Assembly: GCA_013153415.1 (NCBI GenBank)
Contig: JAADEO010000082.1
Coordinates: forward strand, 1 to 14,751
DNA: 14,751 nt
Source: Deltaproteobacteria bacterium
GTDB taxonomy: Bacteria; Desulfobacterota; Anaeroferrophillalia; Anaeroferrophillales; Tharpellaceae
Direction of reading: 5' to 3'
Position numbers and translations under genes: made by a program. Of the stretch, positions 7,001 to 14,751 are shown piece after piece (the stretch's first letter is position 1; the number at the start of each line of letters is the position of its first letter). Under the pieces are notes generated by a model. That model saw nothing but the letters and a program-made list of their open reading frames with translations, did not search any database and had not been told where the DNA came from.

Positions 7001-8224
7001 GCAGGTCCGGCGGGAGGCCGAAGAGGAACTCTCCTTTATCCGTCGTTCGGTTGTCGGCAAGCTGCGTGAACTGCTGGTCGGCCAGACCCTGTCCACCGAT
7101 CTCAAGGATGGCAAGGACAATGTGGTGCTGACGGCTGGGACCCGGCTCTCGGCCGAGGATGCCGAGAAGGTCACCCTCAAGATGGCCGCCAACCTGCTGC
7201 TGCAGGATGCTCCCGGAGTCGAAGAACAGGTGCGCAGCCTGGTCGAGTACCTGGATCAGGAGAACGACCGGATCGAAGCTTCGGTCGAAGAGAAGATCGA
7301 GACCCTGCGCCGGGGTGATGAATTGCCTCCCGGGGTCAACCAGATGGTCAAGATCTACATCGCCATCAAGCGCAAACTCTCGGTCGGCGACAAGATGTCG
7401 GGCCGTCACGGCAACAAGGGGGTTCTGTCCCGGATCGTGCCGGAAGAGGATATGCCCTATCTCGCCGACGGTTCGACCGTCGATATCGTTTTGAATCCGC
7501 TCGGCGTGCCCTCGCGGATGAATGTCGGCCAGGTTTTAGAAACCCATCTCGGCTGGGCCGCCCAGGGGTTGGGCCGCCAGATCGAGGAGATGCTGGAACA
7601 GGAGTACGGTCCCCAGGCTTTGCGTGAGAAACTCAAGGATATCTACTGCTACGATCAGAAATCCCTGCAGTGGCTCGAAGAGGCCGGCGATGAGGAGATC
7701 ATCGAGCAGGCCCGCAAGGTTTCGCCCTACGTGCCGATGGCGACCCCGGTTTTCGATGGGGTCGGGGAAGAGCGCATCAAGGAGTGCCTGGAAAAAGCCG
7801 GCCTGCCGCGTTCCGGCCAGGTCACCCTCTACGACGGCCGTACCGGCGAGCCTTTCGAACGGCCGGTAACAGTCGGTTACATGTATATACTTAAACTGCA
7901 TCACCTGGTCGATGACAAGATGCATGCCCGCTCGATCGGGCCCTACTCGCTGGTTACCCAGCAGCCGCTGGGTGGTAAGGCCCAGTTCGGTGGTCAGCGG
8001 CTCGGGGAGATGGAGGTCTGGGCGCTTGAAGCCTACGGTGCCGCTTATTCGCTGCAGGAGTTTCTGACGGTCAAATCGGATGATGTCGCTGGCCGGACAA
8101 GGATGTACGAGGCCATTGTCAAGGGCAAGCATACCCTGGAATCGGGGCTGCCGGAATCCTTCAATGTCCTGGTCAAGGAACTCCAGAGCCTCTGTCTGGA
8201 TATCGAGCTCGAGGAGGATAAATC

Positions 8225-8228
<4 letters not shown>
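4062..8228 (+). CDS. rpoB: DNA-directed RNA polymerase beta subunit
   Basis: The 1388-residue protein is slightly longer than E. coli RpoB (1342). Beta forms one pincer and part of the active site of RNA polymerase. The rifampicin pocket runs from about F538 ([23 protein letters not shown], then LSALGPGGL). The residues matching the main resistance positions are the sensitive type: S544, D548, H558, R561 and S563. NFEDSIL and the catalytic-site lysines in VGDKMSGRHGNKG (K1111 and K1119) are present, as is the C-terminal GGKAQFGGQRLGEMEVWALEAYGA region. Two E. coli-type insertions are visible: an early one (about 264-361) made of two similar repeats, and a later charged one (about 980-1090). 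GAGG (4048-4051) precedes ATG 4062 at slightly long spacing. The gene ends in an ATGA overlap with rpoC, implying translational coupling. Confidence 0.99.
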
Positions 8229-12425
<4,197 letters not shown>

Positions 12426-12436
<11 letters not shown>

Positions 12437-13556
12437 GTCGGACGACCGGTCGCCAGTCGCAGCGGCGCCGGACCGGGATCGGGTTTTTCGGGTCCTGGAT
12501 GCCAATCTCAACCGTTTGCGCGAGGCCCTGCGGGTTCTGGAGGATTACTGCCGCCTGGTCTGTGACGATCCTGAAGCCTTAAACCTCAAGGAACTGCGTC
12601 ACCGGCTCCAGTCTCTGGTCGAAACCGGTGATCTGCACTCCCGTTGCCTGGCCGGCCGCCGGGCGGCGTCTGATGTCGGCAGTCGCAGTTTTACCGCCAG
12701 CGAAGCCACGCGTCGGGACTGGCCCGCCCTGCTGAAAGCCAACTGTAAACGGGCTCAGGAAGCCGCCCGGACCCTGGAAGAGGTCGGAAAGCTGTTGCCG
12801 GATGTTGCCGATTTCTCGTTCCGGGTCAAGAGCCTGCGGTTTGAGTTGTATGAGCTCGAAGCCCGGCTTCTGGGGGGGCGCCGGCGGAAGGTCCGCGAGT
12901 GGTTCGCCCTGGATGAGGATGCTTCCGGTCGGAAACGGACCGCTTTCTATCTCGTCGTTGATGAGAAATTCTATTCCGGTTATGATCTTCTTGCCGATCT
13001 TGAAGAGGTGCTGAAGGTCGGGGTCGATATCCTCCAATGGCGCTGCAAAAGCGGCAGCGACCGGGATTTTCTCCGGAAAGCCCGGAAGATCAGGGAGCTT
13101 TGCCGCCGTTTCGAAACCCCGTTCGTGGTTAACGACCGGCCCGATATCGCCCTGCTGGTCGAAGCCGACGGACTCCATTTGGGGCAGGATGATCTGCCCC
13201 TGGCCGAGGCCCGCCGCCTGGTTGGTCCCGGCATGGTGATCGGCCGCTCGACCCACTCTTTGGAGCAGGCTCTCAAGGCTGATGCCGAAGGAGCCGATTA
13301 CCTCGGCTTCGGGCCGATATTCACCACTCCGAGCAAGGCCAATCCCGACCCCACGGTCGGGATCGATGGGCTGGTGGAGATGCTGGCTCGGGTGAGCCGG
13401 CCGGTGGTCGCCATCGGCGGTCTTGATGAAAACAATCTGGAAACGGTTGTCAGTCGCAGCCGGGTACCGGCGGTGGCCGTCATTCGGGCGGTACTGGCTG
13501 CCGATCATCCCGCTTCGCAAACCGCTCGGTTGAATAAATTGCTGGCCCGCCAGTAG
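12426..13556 (+). CDS. thiE: ThiD2-ThiE fusion: HMP-phosphate kinase and thiamine phosphate synthase
   Basis: The 376-residue protein starts at GTG 12426 and overlaps rpoC by 11 bases; no other ATG, GTG or TTG lies before the first domain. Residues about 18-150 match the ThiD2 domain (RVLDANLNRLREALRVLED at 22-40; SDVGSR at 82-87; KANCKRAQEAARTLEEV at 104-120), a helical HMP-P kinase often fused to ThiE. Residues about 172-376 are a ThiE TIM barrel: FYLVVDEK, VNDRPDIAL (235-243), DGLHLGQDD (248-256), IGRSTHS (272-278), GFGPIFTTPSK (294-304) and VVAIGGLDENN (327-337). ThiE joins HMP-PP to thiazole phosphate, giving thiamine phosphate. The substrate-binding motif usually seen as QxREK reads QWRCK (204-208), so the acidic residue is Cys. 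The ribosome binding site is weak, suggesting coupling to rpoC translation. thiC follows after 27 bases. Confidence 0.92.
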
Positions 13557-13583
13557 AAAGGTTTTTTCTCAGGTATCGATTAT

Positions 13584-14751
13584 ATGACCCAGATGCTTGC
13601 CGCTCGCCGGGGAGAGATAACCCCGGAGATGGAACAGGTTTTGGCCCGGGAGACGATTTCAGCGACCGATCTGCTGAACGGAGTCGCCGCGGGCACCATC
13701 GCTATTCCCGCCAACCGCAATCACCGGGGACTTACCGCTTACGGTATCGGTGCGGGTCTGGCGGTCAAAATCAACGCCAATATCGGGACCTCGTCGGATG
13801 CCTCGGACCTTGAGAACGAGCTCAAAAAGCTCAAGGTCGCGGTCGATTGCGGGGCCCACGCGGTCATGGATCTCAGTACCGGTGGCGATCTCGATGAGGT
13901 TATGAGCGCCATCCTGCAGAACTGTCCGGTGCCGCTCGGCACCGTGCCGATCTACCGCGTAGCCCAGGAAGGTGTTGCCCGGCACGGTTTCTTCGGGGAT
14001 GTCACGGTCGACGAGATGTTCTCGGTGATCGAACGTCAGGCCAAGCTCGGGGTTGATTTCATGACCATCCACTGCGGCGTCAACCTGCGCACCCTGGAGA
14101 GTCTCAAGGAGTGCGGCCGGGTGACCGATGTCGTCAGCCGGGGCGGGGCTTTCATGGTCGAGTGGATGGTTTACAACGAAAAAGAGAACCCCTTCTACGA
14201 ATATTACGACCGTCTGCTCGAGATCGCCCGCGAACACGATGTTACCCTGAGTCTCGGTGACGGTCTGAGGCCCGGTTGCCTGGCTGATGCCTCTGACCGG
14301 CCCCAGCTCCAGGAACTGATTTTTCTCGGAGAACTGACCGACCGGGCCCGCGAAGCCGGGGTCCAGGTGATGATCGAGGGCCCCGGTCATGTGCCCCTGA
14401 ACCAGATCGAAACCAACATGCAGCTCCAGAAAACCCTCTGCAAGGGGGCGCCGTTCTATGTTCTGGGGCCGCTGGTCACCGATGTCGCTCCCGGCTACGA
14501 CCATATCACCGCCGCCATCGGCGGGGCCATAGCTGCGGCTGCCGGGGCCGATTTCCTCTGTTACGTGACCCCGGCCGAACATCTCTGTCTGCCGACTGTC
14601 GAGGATGTCCGGGAGGGAGTGGTCGCTTCTCTGATCGCGGCCCACGCCGGGGATATCGCCCGGGGTTTGCCCGGCGCCCTGGACTGGGACCGGCGCATGG
14701 CCGAGAAACGCAAGAACCTCGACTGGCAGGGTCAGATCGAACTCGCTATCG
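13584..14751 (+). CDS. thiC: Phosphomethylpyrimidine synthase ThiC (partial, runs off the right edge)
   Basis: The 389 codons present begin MTQMLAARRGEITPEME, typical of the short-form ThiC that lacks the N-terminal domain of the E. coli enzyme. ThiC is a radical-SAM enzyme that rearranges aminoimidazole ribotide into HMP-phosphate, the pyrimidine part of thiamine. Conserved blocks include IPANRNHRGLTAYGIG (41-56), KINANIGTSSD (62-72), VMDLSTGGD (94-102), PLGTVPIYRVAQE (117-129), FMTIHCGVN (159-167), SLGDGLRPGC (223-232), MIEGPGHVPLNQIETNM (263-279) and GPLVTDVAPGYDHI (295-308). The C-terminal CxxCxxxxC motif that holds the iron-sulfur cluster should lie just past the window end, about 40 residues on. 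ATG 13584 is chosen on family N-termini; its ribosome binding site is weak (AGG at 13571-13573). Confidence 0.96.
   Translation, partial: MTQMLAARRGEITPEMEQVLARETISATDLLNGVAAGTIAIPANRNHRGLTAYGIGAGLAVKINANIGTSSDASDLENELKKLKVAVDCGAHAVMDLSTGGDLDEVMSAILQNCPVPLGTVPIYRVAQEGVARHGFFGDVTVDEMFSVIERQAKLGVDFMTIHCGVNLRTLESLKECGRVTDVVSRGGAFMVEWMVYNEKENPFYEYYDRLLEIAREHDVTLSLGDGLRPGCLADASDRPQLQELIFLGELTDRAREAGVQVMIEGPGHVPLNQIETNMQLQKTLCKGAPFYVLGPLVTDVAPGYDHITAAIGGAIAAAAGADFLCYVTPAEHLCLPTVEDVREGVVASLIAAHAGDIARGLPGALDWDRRMAEKRKNLDWQGQIELAI

Noticed and set aside
13536..13567. T-run (TTTTTT) between thiE and thiC as a possible terminator
   Set aside because: The only nearby stem is CTGG/CCAG, four pairs and separated from the T-run by eight bases, too weak for an intrinsic terminator.

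Overview
The window is a bacterial housekeeping locus, entirely on the + strand. It carries the end of an EF-Tu gene, rpmG, tRNA-Trp, secE, nusG, rplK, rplA, rplJ, rplL, rpoB and rpoC, followed by two thiamine genes (a fused thiD2-thiE and the start of thiC). Base composition is moderately GC-rich by eye. Several features fit a deltaproteobacterium-like organism (Desulfuromonadota/Desulfobacterota): the order tuf-rpmG-tRNA-Trp-secE-nusG, the zinc-ribbon L33, the short single-span SecE, RpoB and RpoC carrying the same large insertions as E. coli, and the ThiD2-ThiE fusion with a short-form ThiC. This placement is inferred from gene order and protein flavour; no database search was done.

Layout. 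Positions 1-98 hold the last 31 codons of tuf, closed by a convincing intrinsic terminator (141-190). Positions 281-850 hold rpmG (L33), a structured GC-rich spacer, tRNA-Trp(CCA) with an encoded CCA end, and secE, which starts at a TTG just after the tRNA. nusG (905-1447) is separated from rplK-rplA (1513-2642) by a short spacer containing a terminator-like hairpin. The rplA-rplJ spacer (2643-2851) holds another terminator-like hairpin and then a recognisable ribosomal protein L10 leader. The rplJ-rplL unit (2852-3848) is separated from rpoB by a 213-base spacer with a very strong hairpin plus T-run, the expected position of the rplL/rpoB attenuator. rpoB and rpoC (4062-12436) overlap by four bases (ATGA).

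rpoC is not followed by the usual str operon (rpsL-rpsG-fusA). A GTG-started ORF overlaps its last 11 bases and encodes a fusion of ThiD2 (HMP-phosphate kinase) and ThiE (thiamine phosphate synthase). thiC (HMP-phosphate synthase) follows after 27 bases and runs off the window. Together these would make the pyrimidine half of thiamine, phosphorylate it, and join it to the thiazole half. I saw no terminator, TPP riboswitch or obvious promoter between rpoC and thiC, so thiamine synthesis may be transcribed at least partly as an extension of the RNA polymerase operon. This is the least ordinary feature of the window.

No mobile element, CRISPR array, toxin-antitoxin pair or other accessory system was found. 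No gene-free stretch exceeds 300 bases; the longest spacers (99-280, 2643-2851 and 3849-4061) contain the regulatory structures listed.
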